NCBI RefSeq assembly: GCF_900343125.1
Contig: NZ_OPYL01000003.1
Coordinates: 248,001 to 312,000, forward strand
Direction of reading: 5' to 3'
From: Dysgonomonas sp. Marseille-P4361
GTDB lineage: Bacteria; Bacteroidota; Bacteroidia; Bacteroidales; Dysgonomonadaceae
DNA: 64,000 nucleotides
Both the position numbers and the translations under genes were made by a program. The notes beneath the pieces are model-generated. The model was not told where the DNA came from. It saw only the letters and a list, made by a program, of their open reading frames with translations, and did no database searches. This document shows, in pieces, positions 1 to 9,755 of the stretch; positions within the stretch are counted from its first letter, which is position 1; each line of letters begins with the position of its first letter.

Positions 1-1376
1 GCGAAATAGAAGGTGTGGAAACCGTTACTAACATTACGGGAGTTAACTTCATGAGTGGCCTAGGTAGTTCATATGGAACTGTCATCATTAGAATGAAGCC
101 ATGGAGTGAACGTGAATTATCAACTGGCGAAGTTTCTGCTATATTGAAAGAGAAAACAAGCCATATTAGAAATGCTACATTCTTCTATGTAGCAACTCCT
201 ACCCTACAAGGTTTCGGTCTTGGAGCTGGAGTTGAGATGCAATTACAAGATCGTATGGGTGGAGATATTAATAAGTTCTACGAGATAACAACAAACTTGG
301 TGAACAAGCTGAATGGAAGAGATGAAGTAATGATGGCGATGACCAACTTTAACCCTAACTTCCCTCAGAAATTGATTGAAGCCGATATACCAAAAATTAA
401 AGCAGCAGGTCTAACCCTTAGTCAGGTAATGCAAACATTGCAGATAAACATTGGTAGCTCTTATATATCTACATTCAACCTATATGGTAAGCAATTCCGA
501 GTTATGGCACAAGCGGCTCCTGAATATAGACGTACGATGGATGACCTAAATGGTATTTTTGTACAAACAGCATCAGGAGAGATGGCTCCTATTACCGAGT
601 TCATACATTTTACAGATGTTACTGCTCCCCCTACACTAAACCGCTTTAACATGTACCAGTCTATGGACGTAACGATAGTACCTAACATGCTAGAAGGAAA
701 AAGTACCGGGGATGTTATTAAAGTTATTGAGGAGATGTACCAAGATAAATCAATCTTCCCTGATGGCTATAGTTACGAATTTGCAGGTATGACGCGTGAA
801 GAGGCTGGCGGTAGTAGCCAAATGATACTGATATTTGGTATCTGTTTGATATTTGTATATTTACTACTATGTGCTCTATACGAAAGTTACATTCTACCAC
901 TTGCTGTTATTTTCTCTCTACCTGTTGGTTTGGCCGGAGTATTTATATTCTTGATAATTTTTGGACTATCTCAAGGTATAGTAAATAATATTTACGTTCA
1001 AATATCAATGATTATGCTTATTGGGCTATTAGCAAAGAATGCTATTTTGATTGTGGAATATGCAATACAACGTCGTCAACAGGGTATGAGTATTGTAGAG
1101 TCTGCTGTCAATGGAGCTGTAGCTCGTTTACGTCCAATTTTAATGACATCATTTGCATTCATTATGGGTATCACACCTCTATTCCTTGCTTCTGGAGCTG
1201 GTGCCATAGGTAACCGCTCTATTGGTATTAGTGCTATTGGAGGTATGTTCATTGGTACTATGATTGGAGTATTAGTTATACCATCATTGTATATTATATT
1301 CCAAACTATTCAGGATAAATTTAGCAAATCAGGTATGATCAACTCTAATGATGAGTTTATAAACAAAAGCAAATAA
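1..1376 (+). CDS. RND multidrug efflux permease, C-terminal part (partial at left edge)
   Basis: Inner-membrane proton-driven efflux pump of the HAE1/AcrB family. The frame is already open at base 3 (E-I-E-G before the first GTG), so the gene begins outside the window; about 458 residues of an expected 1,030-1,060 are present. What remains is the second periplasmic porter region followed by the last membrane helices. The RND signature GLLAKNAILIVEYA and the terminal helix pair around RPILMTSFAFIMGITPLF and IGGMFIGTMIGVLVIPSLY are intact. The outer-membrane factor gene starts 2 bases after its stop, so the two are one operon; the periplasmic adaptor is presumably upstream. The substrate cannot be told from sequence. 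Confidence 0.95.
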   Translation, partial: EIEGVETVTNITGVNFMSGLGSSYGTVIIRMKPWSERELSTGEVSAILKEKTSHIRNATFFYVATPTLQGFGLGAGVEMQLQDRMGGDINKFYEITTNLVNKLNGRDEVMMAMTNFNPNFPQKLIEADIPKIKAAGLTLSQVMQTLQINIGSSYISTFNLYGKQFRVMAQAAPEYRRTMDDLNGIFVQTASGEMAPITEFIHFTDVTAPPTLNRFNMYQSMDVTIVPNMLEGKSTGDVIKVIEEMYQDKSIFPDGYSYEFAGMTREEAGGSSQMILIFGICLIFVYLLLCALYESYILPLAVIFSLPVGLAGVFIFLIIFGLSQGIVNNIYVQISMIMLIGLLAKNAILIVEYAIQRRQQGMSIVESAVNGAVARLRPILMTSFAFIMGITPLFLASGAGAIGNRSIGISAIGGMFIGTMIGVLVIPSLYIIFQTIQDKFSKSGMINSNDEFINKSK

Positions 1377-1378
1377 AT

Positions 1379-2791
1379 ATGATAAATAAATATATAAAAG
1401 GTGCAATTCTATTGGGAGCAATGCTCTCAATAGGATTCTCATCCTGTCAGATTGTGAATAAGTATCAAACTCCGGAAGTTGACACAGCTGACTTATTCAG
1501 AGATGAGACTCCTTCAGATACAACTACAATTGCAAATATTCCTTGGAGGGATTATTTTAATGATCCTGCTCTTCAAGCTCTTATAGATGAAGCATTAGTA
1601 AATAACTACGATATGCGCATTGTACAAGAGCGTGTTAAACAAGCTGAAGCTGCATTAGGAATGGCAAGAGCTGCATATTTCCCTAATATTGCATTAGCAG
1701 GTTCTGCAACACACAACAGAAGCAGTGTAGACAAAAGCGGCACAAAAGATGTCTTAGGATACCACAATACGACTTACTCTCTTGGTATTGCGGCTTCATG
1801 GGAATTAGATGTATGGGGAAAGCTTAATCGTCAATCACGCTCTAAATATGCAGATGTTCTAAATAGCTACGAAGGACGTAATTTGCTTCAGACTTCATTG
1901 ATTGCAAATATTGCAAATACTTATTATGCATTGTTGGCTTTAGACGAACAGTTGAAAGTCACATATGAAATGATAGATTTGATGCAAGAAAGCGTTGTTA
2001 CAATGGAGGCTATGATGAGCTCAGGTCTGTTAAACAGAGCTTCTATTGAACAGATGAAAGCTAGTGTATATTCAGCTCAAGTTTCTATCCCTGATCTGGA
2101 AAGTAATATCAGACAATTAGAAAATACAATTTGTTTGATGTTGGGTAGAAAGCCAGGAAGTATTACAAGAACTACGCTTGAGGGGCAAAATGTACCTCAG
2201 GATCTGGCTCATGGAATACCTTTCCAAATGTTATCTAAACGTCCTGATGTAAAACAAGCTGAGCTATCATTCAGATCTGCATTTGAATTAACGAATGCCG
2301 CACGTGCTAGTTTCTATCCTTCAATAAACTTAAACACGGGTTCTTTTGTTGGTTATGGAGCTGCTAGCTTAAGCAACTTCTTTAAACCTGAGAATCTGGC
2401 TGCCAGCATCATTGGAGGTATTACTCAACCTATTTTTGCTAGAAAACAATTAATTACTCAATTGAAAGTAGCGAAAGCTGAAGAGCAAGCAACATTACTT
2501 AACTTTGAGAAAACTGTTTTAAGTGCAGGAAAAGAAGTTTCTGACATACTTTACACATACCAGTCTTCTCTTAGTAAAAATGAAATTAGAGCAAAACAAG
2601 TAGAGTCTTTGTCTCAAGCAGTTTCTGATACTAAAGAATTGCTTACTCATGGAGAAATAAGCAGCTATTTGGAAGTAATAAATGCTCAACAAAGTCTATT
2701 GCAAGCTAAATTAAATCAAGTGAGTGATAAACTTCAACAACTTCAAGCTACCTCAGACCTGTATAGAGCTCTGGGTGGAGGTGTAGAATAA
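1379..2791 (+). CDS. TolC/OprM-like outer-membrane efflux lipoprotein (NodT family)
   Basis: Outer-membrane exit duct of the tripartite RND pump encoded just upstream. The 470-residue protein has a lipoprotein signal (hydrophobic stretch ending in GFSSC, lipid-anchored Cys23). Two outer-membrane-efflux repeats follow, roughly residues 60-260 and 275-465, with the alternating heptad coiled-coil pattern of this family. It ends in YRALGGG, typical of NodT-type proteins. The length fits the family (about 460-490). Translation is probably coupled to the permease gene because only 2 bases separate them. A good terminator follows. The drug or metabolite exported is unknown. Confidence 0.93.
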   Translation: MINKYIKGAILLGAMLSIGFSSCQIVNKYQTPEVDTADLFRDETPSDTTTIANIPWRDYFNDPALQALIDEALVNNYDMRIVQERVKQAEAALGMARAAYFPNIALAGSATHNRSSVDKSGTKDVLGYHNTTYSLGIAASWELDVWGKLNRQSRSKYADVLNSYEGRNLLQTSLIANIANTYYALLALDEQLKVTYEMIDLMQESVVTMEAMMSSGLLNRASIEQMKASVYSAQVSIPDLESNIRQLENTICLMLGRKPGSITRTTLEGQNVPQDLAHGIPFQMLSKRPDVKQAELSFRSAFELTNAARASFYPSINLNTGSFVGYGAASLSNFFKPENLAASIIGGITQPIFARKQLITQLKVAKAEEQATLLNFEKTVLSAGKEVSDILYTYQSSLSKNEIRAKQVESLSQAVSDTKELLTHGEISSYLEVINAQQSLLQAKLNQVSDKLQQLQATSDLYRALGGGVE

Positions 2792-2820
2792 GACAATCTT
2801 TTCTAAGTATACTAGTTTGG

Positions 2821-2862
2821 ATAAGGGTGTTCTCTGATAGCAGGACATCCTTATTCTTTTTT
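2821..2862 (+). terminator. Rho-independent terminator of the RND efflux operon
   Basis: Stem ATAAGGGTGT / ACATCCTTAT (one G-U pair) with a 14-base loop, followed by TCTTTTTT. It sits 30 bases after the stop of the outer-membrane factor gene and before glf. Confidence 0.8.
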
Positions 2863-2918
2863 GTTTTATTATATCCGTATTTATTCATTACCTTTATGCG
2901 CAGAAATGAATATGGATA

Positions 2919-4031
2919 ATGACTCAAAAAAAGTATGATTACTTGATAGTCGGTACTGGTATTTTCGGTGCTGTTTTTGCTTACCTTGCTAAACAAAAAG
3001 GGAAATCTTGTTTACTTATTGATAAGCGTAAACATATCGGAGGGAATATTTATTGTGACAATATCAACTCCATCAATATACATAAATATGGTGCACACAT
3101 CTTTCATACTAGCAATAAGGAAGTATGGAAATTTGTTAACTCTTTTGTAGAGTTCAATCATTATATAAACTCACCTCTAGCTCATTATAAAGGAAAAGTA
3201 TATAACCTTCCCTTCAATATGAATACCTTTAGTAAACTATGGGGAGTAAATACTCCTAGCGAGGCTAAAGCTAAAATTGAAGAACAGAGAAGTCAATATA
3301 ACAATATAATAGAACCTGCAAACCTTGAAGAGCAAGCTCTAAAACTATGCGGTGATGATATATATTATACGTTTATAAAAGAATATACCGAGAAACAATG
3401 GGGTCGGCCAGCAACCGAACTCCCTGCTTTTATTATTAAGCGAATTCCGTTTCGTTTTACTTATGACAATAATTATTTCAACGACATTTATCAGGGAATA
3501 CCAATTGGAGGATACAATAGACTTATAGAAGGTTTGCTTTCTGGTATAGAGGTTAAGCTAAATACCAATTATTTGGGAAATAGAGAATATTTTGATTCTA
3601 TAGCTAATAAAGTAATTTTCACAGGCTGCATTGATGAATTCTTCGGATATGAATTTGGTAAATTAGAATATAGAGGTCTTCACTTTGAACATGAACATTT
3701 AGAGATTGATAACTTCCAAGGGAACGCTGTTGTTAATTACAATGAACGACAAGTGCCGTACACCAGAATTCTTGAACATAAACACTTTGAATTCGGGACA
3801 CAACCTACAACTGTAATTACCCGAGAATACCCTGGAGAATACGCTAAAGACGACGAACCATATTATCCTATCAATAATGCTAAAAACACTCTGATATACA
3901 ATAAATACAAAGAGAAATCGCAGCAATATCCTCACTTACTTTTTGGGGGACGTTTAGGGCAATATGCTTATTTTGATATGGATGACTCAATAGAAGCCGC
4001 AATGAAACTTGCTGAAAAAGAATTGAACTGA
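2919..4031 (+). CDS. glf: UDP-galactopyranose mutase
   Basis: Flavoenzyme that interconverts UDP-galactopyranose and UDP-galactofuranose, the donor of galactofuranose for surface glycans; cytoplasmic. At 370 residues it has the usual length. Seen: N-terminal FAD-binding YLIVGTGIFGAVFA; the KHIGGNIY segment; the substrate loop with KQWGRPATELPAF; the mutase signature RIPFRFTYDNNYFNDIYQG; and the C-terminal flavin motif GGRLGQYAYFDMDDSI. The start follows the RND operon terminator, so it has its own promoter, although I see no perfect TAnnTTTG. The next gene starts 2 bases after the stop and encodes a likely galactofuranosyltransferase, which fits donor and transferase being made together. Confidence 0.96.
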   Translation: MTQKKYDYLIVGTGIFGAVFAYLAKQKGKSCLLIDKRKHIGGNIYCDNINSINIHKYGAHIFHTSNKEVWKFVNSFVEFNHYINSPLAHYKGKVYNLPFNMNTFSKLWGVNTPSEAKAKIEEQRSQYNNIIEPANLEEQALKLCGDDIYYTFIKEYTEKQWGRPATELPAFIIKRIPFRFTYDNNYFNDIYQGIPIGGYNRLIEGLLSGIEVKLNTNYLGNREYFDSIANKVIFTGCIDEFFGYEFGKLEYRGLHFEHEHLEIDNFQGNAVVNYNERQVPYTRILEHKHFEFGTQPTTVITREYPGEYAKDDEPYYPINNAKNTLIYNKYKEKSQQYPHLLFGGRLGQYAYFDMDDSIEAAMKLAEKELN

Positions 4032-4032
4032 T

Positions 4033-5067
4033 ATGAGTAAATGCTACTTATCTAAAAATTATAAAGGGCTGAATAGTGCCGGAAATAAAGCAAAAACAGA
4101 CATTGAAACTATTCTAGCAAAGCTTGGTTATAAAAATATAGGTCTAAGACAGACTACATACAATAATAAAATAGCTGGTTTTATAGTAACCCTATTAGGC
4201 GTCTTAAAAGTCCCTTTTTGCTTACATAAAGGCGACGTTTTGGTACTTCAATATCCACTAAAAAAATATTATGCATTTGTCTGTAGAATGGCTCATCTTA
4301 GAGGAGCTAAGGTCATAACTACCATCCATGACTTGGGATCCTTTAGGCGTAAGAAACTCACTATTCAGCAAGAAATAGCCCGTTTAAATCATTCTGATTA
4401 TATAATAGCTCATAATAATTCTATGAAAAATTGGCTATTAGAAAACGGTTCTAAAGCTAAAGTTGGTACTCTTCAGATATTTGACTATTTATCTGCAAAA
4501 AAGGCAGAATTGAAAAGTATTCCTCACCCACCCTATTCTGTCGTTTATGCAGGAGCATTAGGAAAAAGAAAAAATGCATTTTTATACGAGTTAGATGATT
4601 TTATAAACTCTTATTATTTCAATTTATACGGAGGAGGATTTAATCTGGATGAGATTAAAAATAAAGAAGCTTTTTCCTATAAAGGGTTTGTACCTTCCGA
4701 TGAACTAATTACAAGTGCAGAAGGGCACTTTGGACTAGTATGGGATGGAGACTCTATCTCTGAGTGCAGTGGTGTAAATGGAGAATATCTGAAATATAAC
4801 AATCCTCATAAGACATCGTTATACATTAGATGTTTGCTACCTATTATTATATGGGATAAGGCTGCTTTAGCTCCATTCATCACAGCGAATAAAATTGGAA
4901 TAACCGTCGATTCACTGAAGAACTTGGGAGATATATTATCTAGAATATCGCCAGAGGAGTATGATGAGATGAAACAAAATATTGTAGAAATAAGTGATAG
5001 ATTAGCTGAAGGTTGGTATATAGAACAAGCTCTTAACAAAGCAAGTAAAGAATTAGCTATTGACTAG
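4033..5067 (+). CDS. Gtf3/WbbI-like glycosyltransferase, probable galactofuranosyltransferase
   Basis: Predicted cytoplasmic or membrane-associated glycosyltransferase of 344 residues. The segment GHFGLVWDGDS followed by GEYLKYNNPHKTSLYIRC is the hallmark of the streptococcal Gtf3 / E. coli WbbI family, in which the conserved Asn-Pro-His-Lys region binds the sugar nucleotide. There is no signal peptide and no clear membrane helix. Its start lies 2 bases after glf, so the donor is most simply UDP-galactofuranose; that is inferred from context, and a glucosyltransferase role cannot be excluded. It runs convergently into hemW with 6 bases between stop codons and no obvious terminator. Confidence 0.8.
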   Translation: MSKCYLSKNYKGLNSAGNKAKTDIETILAKLGYKNIGLRQTTYNNKIAGFIVTLLGVLKVPFCLHKGDVLVLQYPLKKYYAFVCRMAHLRGAKVITTIHDLGSFRRKKLTIQQEIARLNHSDYIIAHNNSMKNWLLENGSKAKVGTLQIFDYLSAKKAELKSIPHPPYSVVYAGALGKRKNAFLYELDDFINSYYFNLYGGGFNLDEIKNKEAFSYKGFVPSDELITSAEGHFGLVWDGDSISECSGVNGEYLKYNNPHKTSLYIRCLLPIIIWDKAALAPFITANKIGITVDSLKNLGDILSRISPEEYDEMKQNIVEISDRLAEGWYIEQALNKASKELAID

Positions 5068-5073
5068 CTGTGA

Positions 5074-6204
5074 TCAGTCTACCCACATCATGTCGCTCAT
5101 TATTCCGTCAGAGATAAATATACCTTCTCGGGTTAATTTAAGCTTTGAATTTTGAATAGTTGAATAACCTTCGTCAATATATTTTCGTACATTTTCCAGA
5201 GCATACTCTTTTAAATCAGCTCCAAACTTTCGTTCGAGTTCATCTAGATCTACCCCCCATGTAGTACGCATCCCAATCAGAATAAAGTCATTATATTGAG
5301 AACGTTTGTCTAATTGCTCTATTTCTATACTTGGAGTTCCATTATTGATTCCTTCAACATATTTGGAAATAGATGCTATATTCCATGCTCTATCTGTTCC
5401 ATCATAAGAATGAGCTGCTGGTCCTAATCCTAAATATTTTTCGCCAGTCCAGTACGAAGTATTATGCTTGGAGTATTGTTTATTTTTAGCAAAGTTTGAA
5501 ATCTCATAGTGTTCAAATCCAGCTTCCGAAAGTCTATCTATCATTGTTGAAAACATACCTACACTCAAATCCTCTCCTACTGGCATGATCTCTCCGTATT
5601 TAAACATTCGATAAAGCCTTGTGCCTTGCTCGTAAATCAGATGATAGGACGATATATGCTGGACATTAAGCGAAATTGCCTTGTCCAGATTTCGCTCCCA
5701 GATTTCCATAGTTTGATTTGGAAGCCCATACATCAGATCGATACTCATATTATCGAATCCTAATGATTGGGCATGAGCAATTACCTCTAAGGCTCTCTCT
5801 GCATTATGTCTACGTTTGAGGAACTTCAACTCATCATCATCAAAGCTCTGGACACCTATACTCATCCTATTAAATGGCAGTTGGCCCAGCTCTTCAAGGT
5901 ATTTTATAGACAAATCATCAGGATTAGCCTCTAATGTAATCTCTGCATCCTTCTCTACTTCAAACGTTTTGTAGATTTGAGCAAAGATTGCTGTATAATC
6001 ATTCTGTGACAATAAAGAAGGAGTACCTCCTCCAAAATAAATTGTCTTAAGAGATTCTCCTTTAATATAATCTTTTCGTAATTCTATTTCTTTGCAAATG
6101 GCTATAACATAATCACTCTTTTTAGATGTATCAGTTCGCGTATAAAAATCGCAATAGATACACCGAGTCTTACAAAAAGGAACGTGAAGATATAATCCAG
6201 CCAT
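5074..6204 (-). CDS. hemW: HemW, radical SAM heme chaperone
   Basis: Radical SAM protein of the coproporphyrinogen-dehydrogenase-like family; HemW carries heme to membrane respiratory enzymes and does not oxidise coproporphyrinogen. The cluster motif is C11-x3-C15-x2-C18-D-F20; HemN proper has a Cys where Phe20 stands, so this is the HemW form. Other family signatures are IYFGGGTPSLL, TLEANPDD, MSIGVQSFDD and GLGPAAHSYDG. At 376 residues it matches HemW length. It lies 10 bases downstream of the acyl-CoA synthetase gene on the same strand and is probably cotranscribed with it. Confidence 0.92.
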   Translation of the reverse strand: MAGLYLHVPFCKTRCIYCDFYTRTDTSKKSDYVIAICKEIELRKDYIKGESLKTIYFGGGTPSLLSQNDYTAIFAQIYKTFEVEKDAEITLEANPDDLSIKYLEELGQLPFNRMSIGVQSFDDDELKFLKRRHNAERALEVIAHAQSLGFDNMSIDLMYGLPNQTMEIWERNLDKAISLNVQHISSYHLIYEQGTRLYRMFKYGEIMPVGEDLSVGMFSTMIDRLSEAGFEHYEISNFAKNKQYSKHNTSYWTGEKYLGLGPAAHSYDGTDRAWNIASISKYVEGINNGTPSIEIEQLDKRSQYNDFILIGMRTTWGVDLDELERKFGADLKEYALENVRKYIDEGYSTIQNSKLKLTREGIFISDGIMSDMMWVD

Positions 6205-6214
6205 ACATCAATGA

Positions 6215-8023
6215 TTAGTCTTGATACATTGAATCAATAAGATCTTTATATTTTTCCGCAACAAATTTGCGTTTTATTTTCAACGTATTTGTAAGTTCAC
6301 CACCCTCCATGGTAAATGGTTCTGCTAACAAGCGATATCTTTTTACCTTTTCGTATGGAGCAAAGTTTGCTTGCAATATTTCTATTCTTGCATCTATCAT
6401 ACGACGAATAGTATCATTAGATAATAGGTCTTCCATTCTATCAAATTCAATATTATGCTCTGTTGCATATTCTATCAAGGAAGGGTAATCCGGTACAATC
6501 AAAGCACTCACAAACTTGCGTTCGTCTGCAATTATAGAGATCATGTCAATATACTTATCTCCTAACAAGACAGTTTCTATAGCCTGAGGAGCAATGTATT
6601 TACCATTAGCTGTTTTGAACAAGTCTTTAATACGATCTGTCAAGTATAGGATATCACCTTCTAGTCGACCAGCATCACCTGTACGAAAAAACCCGTCTTC
6701 AGTAAACACTTTAGCTGTCTCTTCCGGCTTATTATAATACTCCTTCATTACAGTTTTACTTCTTATCAGAATCTCACTATTCTCTTCATCAATTTTTACT
6801 TCAACTTCCGGCATCAACTTCCCTACAGATTCTATAATAAATTCTCCTGAGGGATAACAACATACAGTAGCAGTTGTTTCAGTCAATCCATACCCCACAA
6901 CTATCGGAATATTTACAGATTGTAAAAATTCATTTATCGACAAAGCCAGTGGTGCTCCAGCGCATGGGAATATGTTCCCATTATGAATACCAATAACCAT
7001 TTTCAGCACACGAAATATCGTATTATTGTATATAGCGAATTTAATACGCGTACCTAAAGGTGCTTTTAAGTTTTTGTTCTTATAGTCAAGGTTATATTTT
7101 TTTCCGGTCTTAATAGCATCTGTATAGAGCCATTTCATTGCACCTTTAGAAGATGATATTTTTTCGTTAACACCCGCATATACTTTTTCCCAAAAACGAG
7201 GTACACTACACATGATGGTTGGTTTTACCTGCTTTATCGATTTTTGGATCTCTTTTGCATCCTGATTGATAGCAATAGTCATCCCTTTATGTATAGCATA
7301 ATAAGTCCAAGCCCTTTCAAAAATATGTGCTAAAGGTAAGAAATTCATCGATAAATCTTTATCAGAAGTCATCGGTAAACGTTCGTCATGTATCTTAAAT
7401 GCTTGCAAGAAGCATGAGTGAGGCAACACAACTCCTTTAGGCTCACCTGTAGTACCCGATGTATATATAATACATGCTGTATCATCATCTCTACGAGCTT
7501 TTGTCCTCACTCGTACAATAACCTCAGCGTGGGAATTTTCTCCGGTTGCTATAAAATCATCAAAATAAATAGAAGTTTTATCTTCTGGATGAAATTTCAC
7601 TTTTTTATCATACACAATAATCTTTTTTAAGACAGAAGATTTTTGTTGTACTTTAAAAGCATTATTATATTGAAACTGCTCACCAGCAAAAAGTAATTCT
7701 ATATTTGCATCGTTTACAATATATTCCACCTGAGAAGGTGATGAAGTTGCATAAATAGGAACAGAAACACAACGATTTGCATACGTTCCAAAGTCAGTAA
7801 ACAAATACTGAGGCATATTCTGAGAATATACTGCTATTTTATCCCCCTCATTAACACCCAATTCGGCCATTGACCAAGCCGTTTTCATAACAGAATCTGA
7901 AAAACGTCTCCATGAGATATTCTTCCACTTTTTTTCACAAGTATTTCTATATTTTAAGGCTGTCTTTTTTCCATATTTCAAGGCCTGACGATGAACCAGG
8001 GTTGATAGATGATAATAATTCAT
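6215..8023 (-). CDS. Long-chain acyl-CoA synthetase (AMP-forming)
   Basis: ANL-superfamily ligase that activates fatty acids to acyl-AMP and then acyl-CoA. Of 602 residues, 187-198 are the P-loop YTSGTTGEPKGV; the later motifs GYGLTETTATVC, the hinge-region FRTGDAGRLEGD and the C-terminal catalytic region LKIKRKF (Lys near residue 585) are all present. The size and motif spacing resemble the long-chain FAA1/FadD15 type rather than acetyl-CoA synthetase. It is first in a two-gene minus-strand unit with hemW and has a TAACTTTG promoter element upstream. Chain-length preference is not readable from sequence. Confidence 0.92.
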   Translation of the reverse strand: MNYYHLSTLVHRQALKYGKKTALKYRNTCEKKWKNISWRRFSDSVMKTAWSMAELGVNEGDKIAVYSQNMPQYLFTDFGTYANRCVSVPIYATSSPSQVEYIVNDANIELLFAGEQFQYNNAFKVQQKSSVLKKIIVYDKKVKFHPEDKTSIYFDDFIATGENSHAEVIVRVRTKARRDDDTACIIYTSGTTGEPKGVVLPHSCFLQAFKIHDERLPMTSDKDLSMNFLPLAHIFERAWTYYAIHKGMTIAINQDAKEIQKSIKQVKPTIMCSVPRFWEKVYAGVNEKISSSKGAMKWLYTDAIKTGKKYNLDYKNKNLKAPLGTRIKFAIYNNTIFRVLKMVIGIHNGNIFPCAGAPLALSINEFLQSVNIPIVVGYGLTETTATVCCYPSGEFIIESVGKLMPEVEVKIDEENSEILIRSKTVMKEYYNKPEETAKVFTEDGFFRTGDAGRLEGDILYLTDRIKDLFKTANGKYIAPQAIETVLLGDKYIDMISIIADERKFVSALIVPDYPSLIEYATEHNIEFDRMEDLLSNDTIRRMIDARIEILQANFAPYEKVKRYRLLAEPFTMEGGELTNTLKIKRKFVAEKYKDLIDSMYQD

Positions 8024-8054
8024 GGGATACTTTTTTTGATTTATTTATTTTTTA

Positions 8055-8062
8055 CAAAGTTA
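8055..8062 (-). promoter_or_regulatory. -7 element TAACTTTG for acyl-CoA synthetase/hemW
   Basis: Exact match to the Bacteroidota -7 consensus TAnnTTTG on the minus strand, 31 bases before the ATG at 8023. No clear -33 TTTG at the usual distance. Confidence 0.6.
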
Positions 8063-8195
8063 GTCTTAAATATCAAAAAAGTGTTATCTGAACACGTTTT
8101 TTATAGTTGTGCAAACATTCGTTGCCTTGTCAATCAAGAACTTTCGTTTTATAAAAGAAGCTGTAAAAAGAGTCTTCTCTATAAATTATATATAT

Positions 8196-8203
8196 TACTT
8201 TTG
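8196..8203 (+). promoter_or_regulatory. -7 element TACTTTTG for the flippase/S46 peptidase unit
   Basis: TAnnTTTG match 17 bases before the ATG at 8221, in an AT-rich stretch. The implied leader is only about 10 bases. Confidence 0.6.
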
Positions 8204-8220
8204 TAGGCAAATATTTTGGT

Positions 8221-9735
8221 ATGGCCGGAAGTGGAATAAAAAGTTTAGCAAAAGATACAGCAATCTATGGATTGAGTAGCATTATTGGTCGTTTTCTCAA
8301 TTGGTGCTTATTCCCCCTATATATTGCAGTATTCAATCCTATCGAATATGGGCAGATAAATAGAATTTATGGGTATGTTGCACTATTCATGGTACTATTA
8401 ACCTATGGTATGGAAAGTGGCTTCTTCCGCTTTATGAATAAAAAAGATGAAGATGCATCCAAAGTATATTCTACTTCGCTTATAGCCCTAGCAACCACCT
8501 CATCTTTATTCATTTTACTTTGCTTTTCGTTTATAACTCCCATATCCGAATTTATAAAATATGTTCACAAAGGACATATCATGATGATGGCTATGACTGT
8601 TGCCATTGACGCTTTTATGTCTATACCTTTTGCTTACTTGAGACACCAAAAACGACCGATGCGTTTCATGGCAATCAAAATGGCATTTGTTTGTTCAAAT
8701 ATTCTTTTCAACTTATTCTTCCTATTGTTATGCCCTTGGCTATACAAAACTTATCCCGATATAGGATTAATGAAATTTTATCACCCTGACTTTGGTGTAG
8801 GGTATGTTTTCTTAGCCAATCTACTTTCTTCTCTTGTTGTTCTATTATTGCTCATTCCAAACACGATGAAAGGCTTCAAACTCCAATTTGACAATACATT
8901 GCTCAATAGGATGTTGAAGTATTCTTTTCCTCTGTTAATACTAGGAATAGCAGGAGTTGTTAGCCAAGCCGTAGCTGCATTAACATATCCGTATCTCTTT
9001 GGCGGAGATATTGAAGAAGCCGACAGACAGCTCGGAATTTACAATGCCAGCTTAAAAATAACAGTGATTATCACTATGTTTATACAAGCCTTTAGATACG
9101 CATACGAACCATTCTTCTTTAGTAAAAATAAGGACAAGGGCAGCACAAAAGCATATGCTGATGCAATGAAATTCTTTATTATATTTTCATTAATCATATT
9201 TCTGGGGATGATATTTTATATAGATATCATCAAATTCCTTATGAATAAGATAGGTAAAGATTTCGTTGCCGGACTCGACATACTTCCTTATGCGATGATG
9301 GGTGAAATATTCTTTGGAATATACTTCAACCTGTCTGTTTGGTATAAGTTAACAGATAAGACAAAATATGGAGCCTACTTTTCCATATTAGGATGTATAT
9401 TGCAAGTAGCGATGAATATACTCCTTGTTCCTATGTATGGATATATTGCCAGTGCTTGGGCTACATTTGCCTGCAACCTTATTATAATGATCATATCTTA
9501 TTCTGTAGGACAGAAGTATTTCCCTATTAAATATGACTTAAAAAGCATCTTCACATACTTTGCTATAGCTACTATATTCTATGTAGCTGCAATGTATCCA
9601 GAAATAAACAATGATGTATTACGAATAATATATAGGTCTGCATATCTAGTCCTATTTATCGTATTTGTTATCAAGAAAGATTTGCCTTTGAAAGAAATTC
9701 CTATAATTAATAAATATATCAAAAAGAATAAATAA
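8221..9735 (+). CDS. Polysaccharide/lipid-linked glycan flippase (Wzx/MATE-like)
   Basis: Integral inner-membrane protein of 504 residues with about 14 hydrophobic helices, of the polysaccharide-synthesis (MOP) exporter superfamily. Seen: the N-terminal amphipathic start SLAKDTAIYGLSSIIGRFLN, the GMESGFFRF segment after helix 2, the central LLNRMLKYSFPLLILGIAG starting the second half, and a Lys-rich end. Proteins of this type move undecaprenyl-linked sugar units across the inner membrane. No polymerase or ligase genes adjoin it, so the glycan is unknown. The S46 peptidase gene begins 20 bases downstream and is probably cotranscribed. Confidence 0.85.
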   Translation: MAGSGIKSLAKDTAIYGLSSIIGRFLNWCLFPLYIAVFNPIEYGQINRIYGYVALFMVLLTYGMESGFFRFMNKKDEDASKVYSTSLIALATTSSLFILLCFSFITPISEFIKYVHKGHIMMMAMTVAIDAFMSIPFAYLRHQKRPMRFMAIKMAFVCSNILFNLFFLLLCPWLYKTYPDIGLMKFYHPDFGVGYVFLANLLSSLVVLLLLIPNTMKGFKLQFDNTLLNRMLKYSFPLLILGIAGVVSQAVAALTYPYLFGGDIEEADRQLGIYNASLKITVIITMFIQAFRYAYEPFFFSKNKDKGSTKAYADAMKFFIIFSLIIFLGMIFYIDIIKFLMNKIGKDFVAGLDILPYAMMGEIFFGIYFNLSVWYKLTDKTKYGAYFSILGCILQVAMNILLVPMYGYIASAWATFACNLIIMIISYSVGQKYFPIKYDLKSIFTYFAIATIFYVAAMYPEINNDVLRIIYRSAYLVLFIVFVIKKDLPLKEIPIINKYIKKNK

Positions 9736-9755
9736 ATTTTTAGAACAAACTTAGA

